From positions 62,001 through 126,000 of the forward strand of contig NZ_RSEL01000020.1 of the NCBI RefSeq assembly GCF_003958625.1: a stretch of 64,000 nucleotides of DNA, written 5' to 3'. This document shows positions 17,454 to 29,682 of the stretch, piece after piece. Position numbers and translations under genes: made by a program. Below the pieces are notes generated by a model. The model made no database searches. It was not told the DNA's origin and saw only the letters and a program-made list of their open reading frames with translations. How positions within the stretch are numbered: position 1 is the stretch's first letter; each line of letters starts with the position of its first letter. This DNA is from Tsuneonella rigui (lineage in GTDB: Bacteria > Pseudomonadota > Alphaproteobacteria > Sphingomonadales > Sphingomonadaceae).

Positions 17454-18943
17454 TCCGAAAGGTCTCCAATCATCAATCCGGCGGTGGTCTTGGCGCTCGC
17501 CACCACGCCGGGAATGCCGGCGCCGGGGTGGGTGCCCGCGCCGACCAGGTAGAAGTTCTTGATCACGTCGTCGCGGTTGTGGCCGCGGAAGTAAGCACTT
17601 TGCGTGAGCACCGGTTCCAGGCTGAACGCGCTACCCATGTGCGCCGAAAGGTCGGTCGCGAAATCCTTCGGAGCGTAGTGGAACTTAGTGACGATCCGGT
17701 CGTGGATGTCGGGAATCAGGCGGCGGCCGACCTCGTCCAAAATCCGCTTTTCGAGCATCGGTCCGACCTGCTCCCAATCGACCGCCAGCTTGCCCATGTG
17801 CGCGACCGGGACCAGCGCGTAGAACGTGCTCTTGCCGGGCGGCGCCATGCTCGGGTCGGTCACGGTCGGGTGGTGGAGGTAGATCGAGAAGTCCTGCGGC
17901 AGCACGCCGTGCTCGTAGATGTCGTCGAGCAGCCCTTTGTAGCGCGGCCCGAACAGGATCATGTGGTGGGGGATGCCTGGCCACGAACCCTCCAGCCCGA
18001 AATGCACCACGAACAGGCTGGGGCTGAAATGCTTGCGCGACAGGCTGCGCGCCTGCTCGCTGCCGCGCTTGGTGCCGCCGAGGAGGTCGCGGTAGGTATG
18101 CATCAGGTCGCCATTGCTGGCGACGGCGCTGAACCGCTCCTTCCAGCCGCTGGCCGTCTCGACCTCGGTCGCACGGTTGCCGATGGTGTGCACGCGTACG
18201 ACCGGATCGCCGAGTCGCACTTCGCCGCCGAGCCGTTCGAAGTGGCGCACCATCGCCGCCGCCAGCCGGTTGGTGCCGCCGCGCGCCCACCACACGCCGC
18301 CGTCCTTTTCGAGCTTGTGGATCAGCGCGTAGATCGCGCTGGTGGTCATCGGGTTGCCGCCGACCAGCAGGGTATGGAACGACAGGGCCTCGCGCAGCTT
18401 TTCGCTCTTCACGAAGCTGGAGACCATCGAATAGACGCTGCGCCACGCCTGATACTTCATCAGCGCGGGCGCAGCCTTGATCATGCTGGGGAAGTCGAGG
18501 AACGGCTTGGCGCCGAGCTTGACGTAGCCTTCCTCGAACACCCCGGCCGAATAGCGCAGGAAGTCCTCGTAGCCCGCGTAATCACCGGGCGCGACGCGGT
18601 CGATCTCGGCGCGCAATTGCGCTTCGTTGTTCGAGTAATCGAAGTTGACCCCGTCGGGCCAGTTGAGCCGGTAGAACGGGCTGACCGGCATCAGCTCGAC
18701 GTCAGCGGAGATGTCGTGCCCGCTCAGCGCCCACAGTTCCTTCAGGCAGTCCGGATCGGTGATCACTGTCGGCCCGGCGTCGAAGGTGAACCCGTCGCGC
18801 TCCCAGTAGTATGCGCGGCCGCCGGGCTTGTCGCGCGCTTCGACCAGCGTGGTCTTGATGCCAGCCGCCTGCAGCCGGATCGCGAGCGCCAGCCCGCCAA
18901 ACCCAGCGCCGATCACGCAGGCACGCTTGCCCTCGGCGCTCAT
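17450..18943 (-). CDS. crtI: phytoene desaturase
   Basis: 497-residue FAD enzyme that desaturates phytoene to lycopene at the membrane. The N-terminal dinucleotide fold is VIGAGFGGLALAIRL (about 10-24), followed by GGRAYYWERDGFTFDAGPTV, characteristic of CrtI. The C-terminal FAD motif GAGTHPGAGIPGV is intact. The start ATG overlaps the crtY stop (ATGA). Product chain length (lycopene or an intermediate) cannot be read from sequence, but the cyclase next door implies lycopene. Confidence 0.96.
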   Translation of the reverse strand: MSAEGKRACVIGAGFGGLALAIRLQAAGIKTTLVEARDKPGGRAYYWERDGFTFDAGPTVITDPDCLKELWALSGHDISADVELMPVSPFYRLNWPDGVNFDYSNNEAQLRAEIDRVAPGDYAGYEDFLRYSAGVFEEGYVKLGAKPFLDFPSMIKAAPALMKYQAWRSVYSMVSSFVKSEKLREALSFHTLLVGGNPMTTSAIYALIHKLEKDGGVWWARGGTNRLAAAMVRHFERLGGEVRLGDPVVRVHTIGNRATEVETASGWKERFSAVASNGDLMHTYRDLLGGTKRGSEQARSLSRKHFSPSLFVVHFGLEGSWPGIPHHMILFGPRYKGLLDDIYEHGVLPQDFSIYLHHPTVTDPSMAPPGKSTFYALVPVAHMGKLAVDWEQVGPMLEKRILDEVGRRLIPDIHDRIVTKFHYAPKDFATDLSAHMGSAFSLEPVLTQSAYFRGHNRDDVIKNFYLVGAGTHPGAGIPGVVASAKTTAGLMIGDLSE

Positions 18944-20121
18944 GCAGCCCTCATCGAGAGCGAGGCGCCCGGCGAGGTGAGGGCGCGCACCGCGCCCATG
19001 ACCGGGACGGGCGGCTTGCCGCACAGCACCCGCGCGCGGTCGAGGCGGGTTGACCGGGCGGCGTAGAACCGCTCGATCAACGGCGCGGGCAGGCGGTAAA
19101 ATCGTTCGAACACTTTGTACCGTTCCTCTGGGTTGCCGGCGCCGAACAGCATGCGCCCGAGCCGGCGGTAGAACGCCGTGAGGCGCCAATGGTCCCGCGC
19201 GCGTTCCTCCATGGTCTCGGCGAGCACCACGCCGGGCAGGTCGGCATCGCGGGCGATTGCAAGCGCGGTCGCGACGGCGAAGGGCAGGGTATAGCTGGTG
19301 AGCGGGTGCACGAACCCACCGCGCGCGCCGGCGACAACAACTCCCGGCGTGCGATGGGCGGCCTGGAACGCCGCGAAGTCGCCGCCGGTGATGACCGGCA
19401 GCACGCCCGTCTCGTGGTCGAGCGGCTCGCCCTCCCACCCATGCGCGGCGCAGTAGCGGTCGATGCGGGTACTTAATGCCGAGCGGTCGAGCATCGGGCT
19501 GTCGGCGTAGTAGGTGTCCTCGACAAATAGCTCGTCCGCACCCAGCGGCAGGACATAGACGAAGCGGTAGGCGCCGTGCTGATTGACCGCGGCGTCCATG
19601 ATCATCGGCGCCTCTACCCCGTGCGGTGAGGTCGTGCGCAGGCGGCGGCCCATAAATACCTGCCAGCCGCCGGTCAGCGCCGGCGCGCCCTCGGCCCCGC
19701 GGCAATCCATCACCGCGCGCGCCTCAATCCGCTCGCCGCCCGCGAGATCGATCCCGCGCGCATCGAGCGAGGCAACCCGCTCATCGCAGCGGATCGCATC
19801 CTCGGGGAGCAGGCGCCGCAGCCCCGCGTCGAAATCGGCCGACGAGAGCGAGCGATAGGGCGTCGCCAGCCGCCGCTCGTACTCGGGAAAGCGCACCCCG
19901 TAGCCGTCCCACCGCGTCAGCCGGAAATAGTCGAGCAGCTGCGTGCCCTCCGGCCCCAGGTCGCTCGCGAACCAGCTCCAGCGGTGATTGCCGCCGAGCG
20001 TCGCGCCGCCCTCGACCACCAGCACGCGCAAATCGGGCCGCGCGCGCCGCAGTGCCAGCGCGATGAGGCCGCCGGCAAGCCCGCCGCCGGCGATCGCGAT
20101 ATCGGTCGTGCGCCCGTTCAT
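18940..20121 (-). CDS. crtY: lycopene beta-cyclase (CrtY type)
   Basis: 393 residues. Cyclises the ends of lycopene to beta-ionone rings. It has the FAD-binding AIAGGGLAGGLIALAL, the CrtY-typical NHRWSWF, and FVEDTYYADSP plus GARGGFVHPLTSYTLPFA. It is the first gene of the carotenoid operon; the 75 bases before it, shared with the divergent DUF2585 gene, must hold the promoter, though I see no clear -35/-10 pair. With crtI and crtB the operon should give beta-carotene; no hydroxylase or geranylgeranyl diphosphate synthase gene is in the window. Confidence 0.95.
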   Translation of the reverse strand: MNGRTTDIAIAGGGLAGGLIALALRRARPDLRVLVVEGGATLGGNHRWSWFASDLGPEGTQLLDYFRLTRWDGYGVRFPEYERRLATPYRSLSSADFDAGLRRLLPEDAIRCDERVASLDARGIDLAGGERIEARAVMDCRGAEGAPALTGGWQVFMGRRLRTTSPHGVEAPMIMDAAVNQHGAYRFVYVLPLGADELFVEDTYYADSPMLDRSALSTRIDRYCAAHGWEGEPLDHETGVLPVITGGDFAAFQAAHRTPGVVVAGARGGFVHPLTSYTLPFAVATALAIARDADLPGVVLAETMEERARDHWRLTAFYRRLGRMLFGAGNPEERYKVFERFYRLPAPLIERFYAARSTRLDRARVLCGKPPVPVMGAVRALTSPGASLSMRAA

Positions 20122-20196
20122 TGCGCTCTGCCCTAAGGCGCATCGCCGCATCGGGCAACGCTTCCCGTCGCCGCGCTCGCATGGCATCACTTGGCG

Positions 20197-20787
20197 ATGA
20201 AGAGCCGCCTCACGCCCCACCGCGCCGCCGCGCTGACGACGCTCGCGCTGGTCCTGATCGCGCTCGCCATCCTCCTCGCCATGGGCCGCCCGCCGATCTG
20301 TCCGTGCGGGACGGTCAAGCTGTGGCACGGTGTCGTGCAGTCGAACCAGAACAGCCAGCAGATCACCGACTGGTATTCGTTCAGCCACGTCACCCACGGG
20401 CTGATCATGTACGCGGTCGCCTGGCTGCTGTGGGTCAAGCTCGGCCTGTTCGGAGGCAAACCGGCGCGCTGGGCGCTGCCGATCGCGGTCGTGGTCGAGG
20501 CGGCATGGGAGATCGTCGAGAACACCCCGATGATCATCGACCGCTATCGAGAGGTGACGGTGAGCTGGGGCTACACCGGAGACAGCGTGGCCAATTCGAT
20601 CTCCGATATCGGCTGGATGATCGCCGGCTTCCTCCTCGCGAGCCGCCTGCCGGCGTGGGCGAGCGTCGCGCTGGCAGTGTTCTTCGAATTGTTCACCCTG
20701 TGGGCGATCCGCGACAACCTGACGCTCAACGTGGTGATGCTGTTCTGGCCGCTCGAGGCGATCCGCCAGTGGCAGGCGGGCGGCTGA
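20197..20787 (+). CDS. DUF2585 (UPF0314) family membrane protein
   Basis: 196 residues, four to five predicted membrane segments. Conserved stretches are ICPCGTVKLWHG, SNQNSQQITDWYSFSHVTHG and WEIVENTPMIIDRYR, all typical of the alphaproteobacterial UPF0314 family of unknown function. ATG at 20197 is preferred to the TTG two codons upstream. It is divergent from crtY and 56 bases ahead of the MipA-like gene. Confidence 0.88.
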   Translation: MKSRLTPHRAAALTTLALVLIALAILLAMGRPPICPCGTVKLWHGVVQSNQNSQQITDWYSFSHVTHGLIMYAVAWLLWVKLGLFGGKPARWALPIAVVVEAAWEIVENTPMIIDRYREVTVSWGYTGDSVANSISDIGWMIAGFLLASRLPAWASVALAVFFELFTLWAIRDNLTLNVVMLFWPLEAIRQWQAGG

Positions 20788-20843
20788 GGAACGCGCTTTC
20801 CTCTCAAATGTTATCCTCCCGCAAACAGGGGATATTCGAAAAC

Positions 20844-21707
20844 ATGAGGACCTTCGCCATCGCCGCGTGCCTGTCGGCCGCGCTCGCCGCCACGCCTGCG
20901 CTCGCACAGGACAGTCAGGCCGCCCCCGGACCGCCCGCCGACACGGGCGACACGGTCTATGACGATACCTGGCTCAGCATCGGCGCCGGCGTCGGTTACG
21001 GGCCGAGCTACGACGGCTCGGACGATTACGTCGCGTTCCCCGCGCCGATCATCCAGGGGCGCGTGGCGGGCATCGGTATCCAGCCGCGCCCCGCTGGCCT
21101 GGCGCTGGATTTCATCCCGGATGCCCGCGAGGGGATGGGCTTCTCGCTCGGCCCGGTCGCACGGGTGCGGTCGAACCGCGCCCGGCAGATCAAGGACCCG
21201 GTGGTGAAGGCCGCGGGCGAACTCGACACCGCGATCGAAGTGGGCGTCAACGCGGGGCTGAGCTTCCCCAAGGTGCTCAACCCGTACGATTCGCTGAGCT
21301 TCGGCAGCGATGTGCTGTGGGACGTAAACGGCGCGCACTCGGGCATGACCTACAGCCCGTCGGTCACCTATTTCACCCCGCTGAGCCGGGGCATCGCCGC
21401 CTCGCTGTCCCTGTCGGCCGAACACGGTGACGGCGATTTCATGCGCTACTACTATTCGGTCACCCCGGCGCAGAGCGCAGCGAGCGGGCTGCCGGCCTTC
21501 ACGGCCGATAGCGGCTGGACCAAGGCCGGCGCGACACTGCTGACCGCGTTCGACTTCGACGGCGACCTCACCAACGGGGGCGTGTCAGCGGTGGTCATCG
21601 GTGGTTATTCGCGGATGATGGGCGATGCGAAGCGTTCGCCTTACACCTCGATCCGCGGCAGCGCGGACCAGTGGTTCACGGCTGTGGGGATCGGCTACAC
21701 GTTCTAG
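20844..21707 (+). CDS. MipA/OmpV family outer-membrane protein
   Basis: 287 residues. Cleavable signal peptide of about 21 residues ending ALAQ, then a sequence of alternating beta-strands closing with GIGYTF, an outer-membrane barrel C-terminus. WLSIGAGVGYGPSYDGSDDY at the mature N-terminus is characteristic of MipA/OmpV proteins, known as scaffold or porin-like outer-membrane proteins. The start was set by the signal peptide; a further ATG 35 bases upstream would add a hydrophilic leader out of character. Confidence 0.88.
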   Translation: MRTFAIAACLSAALAATPALAQDSQAAPGPPADTGDTVYDDTWLSIGAGVGYGPSYDGSDDYVAFPAPIIQGRVAGIGIQPRPAGLALDFIPDAREGMGFSLGPVARVRSNRARQIKDPVVKAAGELDTAIEVGVNAGLSFPKVLNPYDSLSFGSDVLWDVNGAHSGMTYSPSVTYFTPLSRGIAASLSLSAEHGDGDFMRYYYSVTPAQSAASGLPAFTADSGWTKAGATLLTAFDFDGDLTNGGVSAVVIGGYSRMMGDAKRSPYTSIRGSADQWFTAVGIGYTF

Positions 21708-21761
21708 TCTTTCCCCCCGCGTTCGGGCCGCTACAACCGGCGCGAACAGGGGAGAGACTTC

Positions 21762-23048
21762 ATGACATCACTCGGCAGATTGCTGTCCGGCGCGGCTGTG
21801 CTGGCGCTCGGGCTCGGCGCGCAAGCGGCCTCCGCCAAGACCACCATCATCCACGCCGATCACGTTGTGGTCGATCCGCAATCGCCGGTGCGCGGGCAAT
21901 CGACGGTGATCGTGACCGACGGCAAGATCGTCAGCATCGCGGATGGCTTTACCGATGGCCCGGCGGGTGCCGAGATGGTCCATCTCGCCGGCAAGACCCT
22001 CGTCGCCGGGCTCGTCGACCTGCACGTCCACCTCAATGGCGACCCCAGCGGCGACTGGTGGCGCGAGGCGACCGACACCGACGAGTGGGGCACGATCGTC
22101 GCCGCCAAGAACGCGCGCCTTACCGCTCGGGCCGGCTTCACCACCGTGCGCGACGCGGGCGGCAACATCCGCACCATGCAGGCGGTGAGCGACGGGATCG
22201 CGCGCGGCTGGCTCGCCGGTCCGCGCATCATTCCCGCTGGTGCGCCGCTCTCGACTATCGGCGGTCACGGAGACGTGCACGGCTTCCGGCCCGAGGTGAT
22301 GGAGGCTCTGAAGGGCGACAACACCTGCACCGGCGCGGCCGAGTGCGCCGCGGTGGTGCGCGCCAATGTCCGCGACGGATCGCAGTGGATCAAATTCCAT
22401 GCCACCGGCGGGGTGCTGAGCCAGGGCGACAAGAGCCTGGGCCAGGCGTTTACCGACGAGGAGATGAAGAGCATCATCGGCACCGCGCACGAGCTCGGCA
22501 TCGAGGCGATGAGCCATGCGCACGCCGATGCCGGCATCCTCGCCGCGGTGCGCGCGGGCGTCGATACGATCGAGCACGGCACTTTCACCTCGCCCGCGAC
22601 TGCGAAGGAGATGAAGACGCGCGGCACGGTGCTGGTGCCCACGCTGCTGGCCTTCAAAGGCATCGGCGAGAAGCTCGGCACCGGGTTCTACTCGCCCACG
22701 GTCGAGACCAAGATCCGCATGACGCTCGACCACATCGGCGAAGGCTGCCGCAACGCGCGCGCCGCGGGCGTGACGGTGGCATTCGGCACCGACAGCGGGG
22801 TGACCGACCACGGCCGCAACGCCGAGGAGTTCGCGCTGCTCGAAGACAAGTGCGGCATGACCGCGCGCCAGGCGCTGGCCACGGCCACCACGACTGCGGC
22901 CAAGGTGCTGCACATGGAAGGCCAGATCGGCCGTATCGCGCCGGGCTATTCGGCGGACATCATCGCGGTCGAGGGCGATCCGACCCAAGACGCGCGGGTG
23001 CTGGAGAAGGTCGACTGGGTGATGAGCCAGGGCCGGGTGATCGAATAG
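21762..23048 (+). CDS. exported metal-dependent amidohydrolase
   Basis: 428 residues, amidohydrolase superfamily (imidazolonepropionase-like branch). The signal peptide is about 26 residues (ends ASA). Metal ligands appear as DLHVHLNG (HxH), WIKFHATGG (carbamylated-Lys position), SHAHA, DTIEHGTF and FGTDSG. Such exported enzymes often cleave C-terminal dipeptides or cyclic amides in the periplasm; substrate not known here. An Arg/Gly-poor leader and a clear GGGGAGAGAC Shine-Dalgarno support the start. Confidence 0.9.
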   Translation: MTSLGRLLSGAAVLALGLGAQAASAKTTIIHADHVVVDPQSPVRGQSTVIVTDGKIVSIADGFTDGPAGAEMVHLAGKTLVAGLVDLHVHLNGDPSGDWWREATDTDEWGTIVAAKNARLTARAGFTTVRDAGGNIRTMQAVSDGIARGWLAGPRIIPAGAPLSTIGGHGDVHGFRPEVMEALKGDNTCTGAAECAAVVRANVRDGSQWIKFHATGGVLSQGDKSLGQAFTDEEMKSIIGTAHELGIEAMSHAHADAGILAAVRAGVDTIEHGTFTSPATAKEMKTRGTVLVPTLLAFKGIGEKLGTGFYSPTVETKIRMTLDHIGEGCRNARAAGVTVAFGTDSGVTDHGRNAEEFALLEDKCGMTARQALATATTTAAKVLHMEGQIGRIAPGYSADIIAVEGDPTQDARVLEKVDWVMSQGRVIE

Positions 23049-23139
23049 CGCTACGCAGTTCCCCGCAGGACCGGTTTGGTGCGCCGGTAACGACGGCGGT
23101 CTAGCGCACAGCCAGCGATCGCTCCTGATGCCGCTACCC

Positions 23140-23170
23140 GCTCCCGCCGCCCGTCCTAGGTGGCGGGAGC
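23140..23170 (+). terminator. strong inverted repeat downstream of the amidohydrolase gene
   Basis: GCTCCCGCC (23140-23148) and GGCGGGAGC (23162-23170) form a perfect 9-bp GC stem, about 90 bases after the stop. The following CCCTCCATTT is only weakly U-rich, so this is a possible but not certain intrinsic terminator. Confidence 0.4.
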
Positions 23171-23257
23171 CCTCCATTTAGGTTGCCGCTTGCAACGAAT
23201 CTGTCGCTGCTTCATCGTGCTCCACGCCCAATTATCGAGGGCGGGAGAGAAAGAGAC

Positions 23258-25063
<1,806 letters not shown>

Positions 25064-25070
25064 ACATGCT

Positions 25071-25096
25071 CTCCCCGGGGGCCTAGACCGGCCGCA

Positions 25097-25107
<11 letters not shown>
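25071..25107 (+). promoter_or_regulatory. 10-bp hairpin overlapping the 5' edge of the TPP riboswitch
   Basis: CTCCCCGGGG (25071-25080) and CCCCGGGGAG (25098-25107) are perfect inverse complements with a 17-base loop that can itself fold. It starts 8 bases after the monooxygenase stop, so it could end that transcript, but its right arm is also the 5' strand of the riboswitch base stem. The two structures exclude each other. Confidence 0.6.
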
Positions 25108-27087
<1,980 letters not shown>

Positions 27088-27090
27088 GCG

Positions 27091-28101
27091 GTGGAAGCTC
27101 AGTCTCCAATCAAACGCCTGCCGGATATTACGATCCGGACACGAACCCATTTGGCGCATGGCCTTCGGTCAAATTTGTACCCTGATGGAACTTTCCGGAT
27201 CGAACCAGTTGGAGACAAGCAAGGCATCCAGATTGCCGGCGTAAATCCTGCACGCTTCGCCGAGCTGATCGTGCGGATGCAGTTACTAATTGTAGGTATC
27301 GAGAGTCTTGATGCGGCGACCGGCCAGAGAATCGAATGGCTCGCGGCAGCTTCTGACGAAGCAAATGCTCGCTTGGGAGCTCGTCCGGATCGAATATGGA
27401 GCGAAATAAGAAACAGGGCGGCGAAAGTTGGGGACGAGCGGGCGATCCATCTCTGCTCTGCCATTAGTTTCCATTATTTAGCAGCCGAGATTTCGCTTCG
27501 GCGGGTCAGTGAAGGATACCACGCCCTACAGCGGCATGTTCATCGTACCAAGACGCCGATCGGTCATCGATTCACCAACATGGATACGTTCGACCTGTAT
27601 AACGATCTCCACGGGTTCTTTGTTAACCTTGGTTCGACGCGAGACTATTTGGCATCGTTTATTGCTGAAAAAATTGACAGCGACAATCCTGTCAGCGGGC
27701 ACAGTTCCTTGCTCAAAAGAATCCGTCATTCAGATGCAGAAGTTCATAGGGTTGTTCAAACTTTCTCCGATCGTGAGTTCTCACCGATCGGCTTGGCGCA
27801 TATCGGAGAGTACCGTGACATTCTTGTCCATAGATCGCCAATTGGGAGCCTGACAGAAGATTGGGTTGAAGTTGTGGGACTCCGCGAGCCCCTACCACAG
27901 GGGGCGGGGGGTGTGAGCTTGAAACTACCCGCAAACCCGTTTGACCTTGCTGGCGAAACTGTTGATGCTCTGCTCCTCGTCCATCATGCCCTTCTCATCA
28001 TGGCGAAATACTTGATCGAAATCGCCCAGTTCTCGCCGATCCGGCCGTACCGCCCGCACTTGCGCGTTATCGGAGGGCAAATAGAAGAGGTTCCGGAGTG
28101 A
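27091..28101 (+). CDS. HEPN-like protein of unknown function, first gene of a foreign three-gene cassette
   Basis: 336 residues; no assigned function. The C-terminal half is helical and contains RDILVH (242-247) in EYRDILVHRSP, which fits the R-x4-6-H motif with an acidic residue after the Arg found in HEPN ribonucleases. NDLHGFFVNLGSTRDYLASF (171-190) upstream resembles the first HEPN helix pair of the Cthe_2314-like group. Start is GTG 3 bases after the thiC stop; the Shine-Dalgarno (GGGAG) is 12 bases away. Base composition is clearly lower in GC than thiC, with many A/T third positions, indicating transfer. Its stop overlaps the next start (GTGA). Confidence 0.65.
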   Translation: MEAQSPIKRLPDITIRTRTHLAHGLRSNLYPDGTFRIEPVGDKQGIQIAGVNPARFAELIVRMQLLIVGIESLDAATGQRIEWLAAASDEANARLGARPDRIWSEIRNRAAKVGDERAIHLCSAISFHYLAAEISLRRVSEGYHALQRHVHRTKTPIGHRFTNMDTFDLYNDLHGFFVNLGSTRDYLASFIAEKIDSDNPVSGHSSLLKRIRHSDAEVHRVVQTFSDREFSPIGLAHIGEYRDILVHRSPIGSLTEDWVEVVGLREPLPQGAGGVSLKLPANPFDLAGETVDALLLVHHALLIMAKYLIEIAQFSPIRPYRPHLRVIGGQIEEVPE

Positions 28102-28550
28102 CCGGGTTGCCAATCCAGCTCCAAGCCGCTTTGATCGCTGCAATGGCGGGGCTGGGAGCAGCCATCTTCGCGTTCATATCTTCGATAATAAGCGCGCGAG
28201 TTCAGCGACGAAATGCGGAGCTACAAGCGCGTACCGCAGCTGCTATCAAGCTGGCGGAATTTCGCCAAATCTGGATCGAGAAGCTGCGGGAGAATTTTGT
28301 ATCACTGCAAGTGAAGATCGCTTCGCGCCCACTCGACGTCGACAAAGAGCTTTCTGACGATATATTTCGCATCCTACTCATGATGAATAAAAAGGATGTG
28401 AGTGTTGATGCTATCAAAGATTTGGTATCGAGGTCACTCGCTGCCAGCGAGGACGGACGCAGGGCCCAAGTCGAACTCCTTGGGTTGTTGCAAGATGTAG
28501 TGAAACGAGAGTGGGAAGTTGTGAAAGCGGATCTTCGGAATTCCAGATGA
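28098..28550 (+). CDS. small membrane-anchored helical protein in the foreign cassette
   Basis: 150 residues. One N-terminal membrane segment (about residues 8-31) is followed by a long amphipathic helix with AEFRQIWIEKLREN (about 53-66), a motif I associate with unnamed membrane proteins near defence genes; this is recollection, not a search. The rest is charged and helical with no catalytic motif. GTG start overlaps the previous stop, and its own stop overlaps the next ATG (ATGA), so the three products are probably made together. Possible roles are membrane tether or sensor; unproven. Confidence 0.6.
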   Translation: MTGLPIQLQAALIAAMAGLGAAIFAFISSIISARVQRRNAELQARTAAAIKLAEFRQIWIEKLRENFVSLQVKIASRPLDVDKELSDDIFRILLMMNKKDVSVDAIKDLVSRSLAASEDGRRAQVELLGLLQDVVKREWEVVKADLRNSR

Positions 28551-29164
28551 AATCGAACGAAGAACTGTTGCTCGAGGTGATAAATGGAGCCGTCGACGGT
28601 AACACGGGCGTGTCAGTCCTTCTTCGTAAGTGCCGTCTTCTTTCAGATTTCTTCAAAAATGACAACCTCACCGACTGGGTCACAAAGGAATTGAATGGAT
28701 ACGACGATTGGAAAAATTTGCCCACTTATAGGGTCCTAGACGTTGGGGCTAAAGGCCTTCTGCTCGGCCCTTTCAACGCTCAAATCAATGCCCAGCCGCT
28801 CGCTTCTGCAGTTCTCGAGAAAGAGCATCGACATTTCGCTGAATCTGTTTTTTTGAGAGAACCCGCTAGTGCCTATGAAGGATTAAAAGACGAGGGCGAT
28901 GGGGGCTATCGTGTCGAGTGGCCTGGGAATTTAGTGTTGAAATATCAGTCGTCGTTCATCAAAGGCTATGCTCTGAATATAGCGTGGCAAGACATTCCGG
29001 TTCATGCACTTAGGACGGTTCCTGAGACGGTTAAGAACAGGGTCCTTGAGTTTGCATTATCATTGCGTAATGAATTTGGAGAGAGTATTGACGCTCAGCG
29101 TGCGGAAGTCTCCGAATTTATTGACTCAGCTATCATGAACATATTGAATGGAGGTAAGGTTTAG
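28547..29164 (+). CDS. AbiTii-domain protein (abortive-infection type), last gene of the cassette
   Basis: 205 residues. The N-terminal third reads [20 protein letters not shown] (about 26-45) then [10 protein letters not shown] and LPTYR, the pattern of the AbiTii domain found in phage-defence contexts. The remainder has mixed beta and helical character with no known catalytic motif. ATG at 28547 overlaps the preceding stop; a longer reading upstream lacks support. Low GC like its two partners. The stop (TAG, 29162-29164) overlaps tail-to-tail with the Mpo1-like gene on the other strand. Confidence 0.7.
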   Translation: MKSNEELLLEVINGAVDGNTGVSVLLRKCRLLSDFFKNDNLTDWVTKELNGYDDWKNLPTYRVLDVGAKGLLLGPFNAQINAQPLASAVLEKEHRHFAESVFLREPASAYEGLKDEGDGGYRVEWPGNLVLKYQSSFIKGYALNIAWQDIPVHALRTVPETVKNRVLEFALSLRNEFGESIDAQRAEVSEFIDSAIMNILNGGKV

Positions 29165-29568
29165 CTGCAGATTTCTTCGGATTCGAGAGAGTTTGGAGAA
29201 TGAACTTCCACCGCAAATTTCTCCCCGGGGGCCGACGATTTACGTAACTCCGCCCCAACACGCCCGGTCAGCCACAGCCACCACATGCGGAAGTCGGCGG
29301 CGAGGCTCCATAGGGGGTAGGTGAAGGTCGCGGGGCGGTTCTTCTCGACCGTGAAATGCGCGAGCCAGGCGAAGAAGTAGCCCGCCACCGGCATCGCCAG
29401 CAGCCACCAGTACCGCCCCGTCACCAGCGCAACCGCCGCCACCGCCACCACCAGGCTCGTGCCCACATAATGCAGCGCGCGGGTGCGCGGGCGCGAGTGC
29501 TCGCGCAGGTAGAACGGCCAGAACTCGGCGAAGGTGGCGTAGCGGGTGGGGGCGGCAGGCTCGGTCAT
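29161..29568 (-). CDS. Mpo1-like (DUF962) membrane protein with an altered C-terminus
   Basis: 135 residues. [27 protein letters not shown] at the N-terminus (12-38), followed by two membrane hairpins and [19 protein letters not shown], is the DUF962 pattern; yeast Mpo1 of this family is an alpha-dioxygenase acting on 2-hydroxy fatty acids, and the His residues HY and HF are kept. The last 25 or so residues (after LRKSS) are encoded by DNA of lower GC continuous with the foreign cassette and look unlike the family, so the original end was probably replaced at insertion. The tail overlaps the AbiTii gene by 4 bases. Confidence 0.82.
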   Translation of the reverse strand: MTEPAAPTRYATFAEFWPFYLREHSRPRTRALHYVGTSLVVAVAAVALVTGRYWWLLAMPVAGYFFAWLAHFTVEKNRPATFTYPLWSLAADFRMWWLWLTGRVGAELRKSSAPGEKFAVEVHSPNSLESEEICS

Positions 29569-29682
29569 GCGCCGAGGCTGCGCTGATCGGCGGCGCGGTG
29601 CAAGCGGGTGCCGCGCTGGACTCTCCTCGTATCCCGCAATAACCTGTGCCCTCGCGGTCGCGCCTTTTCGGGGGAGGGGACG

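Noticed and set aside
16845-17469. Single fused protein covering the LOG region and crtB
   Set aside because: The reading frame over LOG is an out-of-phase shadow; LOG itself is read in another frame with full motifs and 4-base overlaps to both neighbours.
20121-20843. N-terminal extension of the MipA-like protein over the DUF2585 gene
   Set aside because: The DUF2585 protein in the other frame is a recognised family, and the MipA signal peptide starts at 20844.
27091-29164. Toxin-antitoxin pair of the HEPN-MNT type
   Set aside because: No minimal nucleotidyltransferase (GSxAR) gene is next to the HEPN-like gene; the partners are a membrane helix protein and an AbiTii protein.
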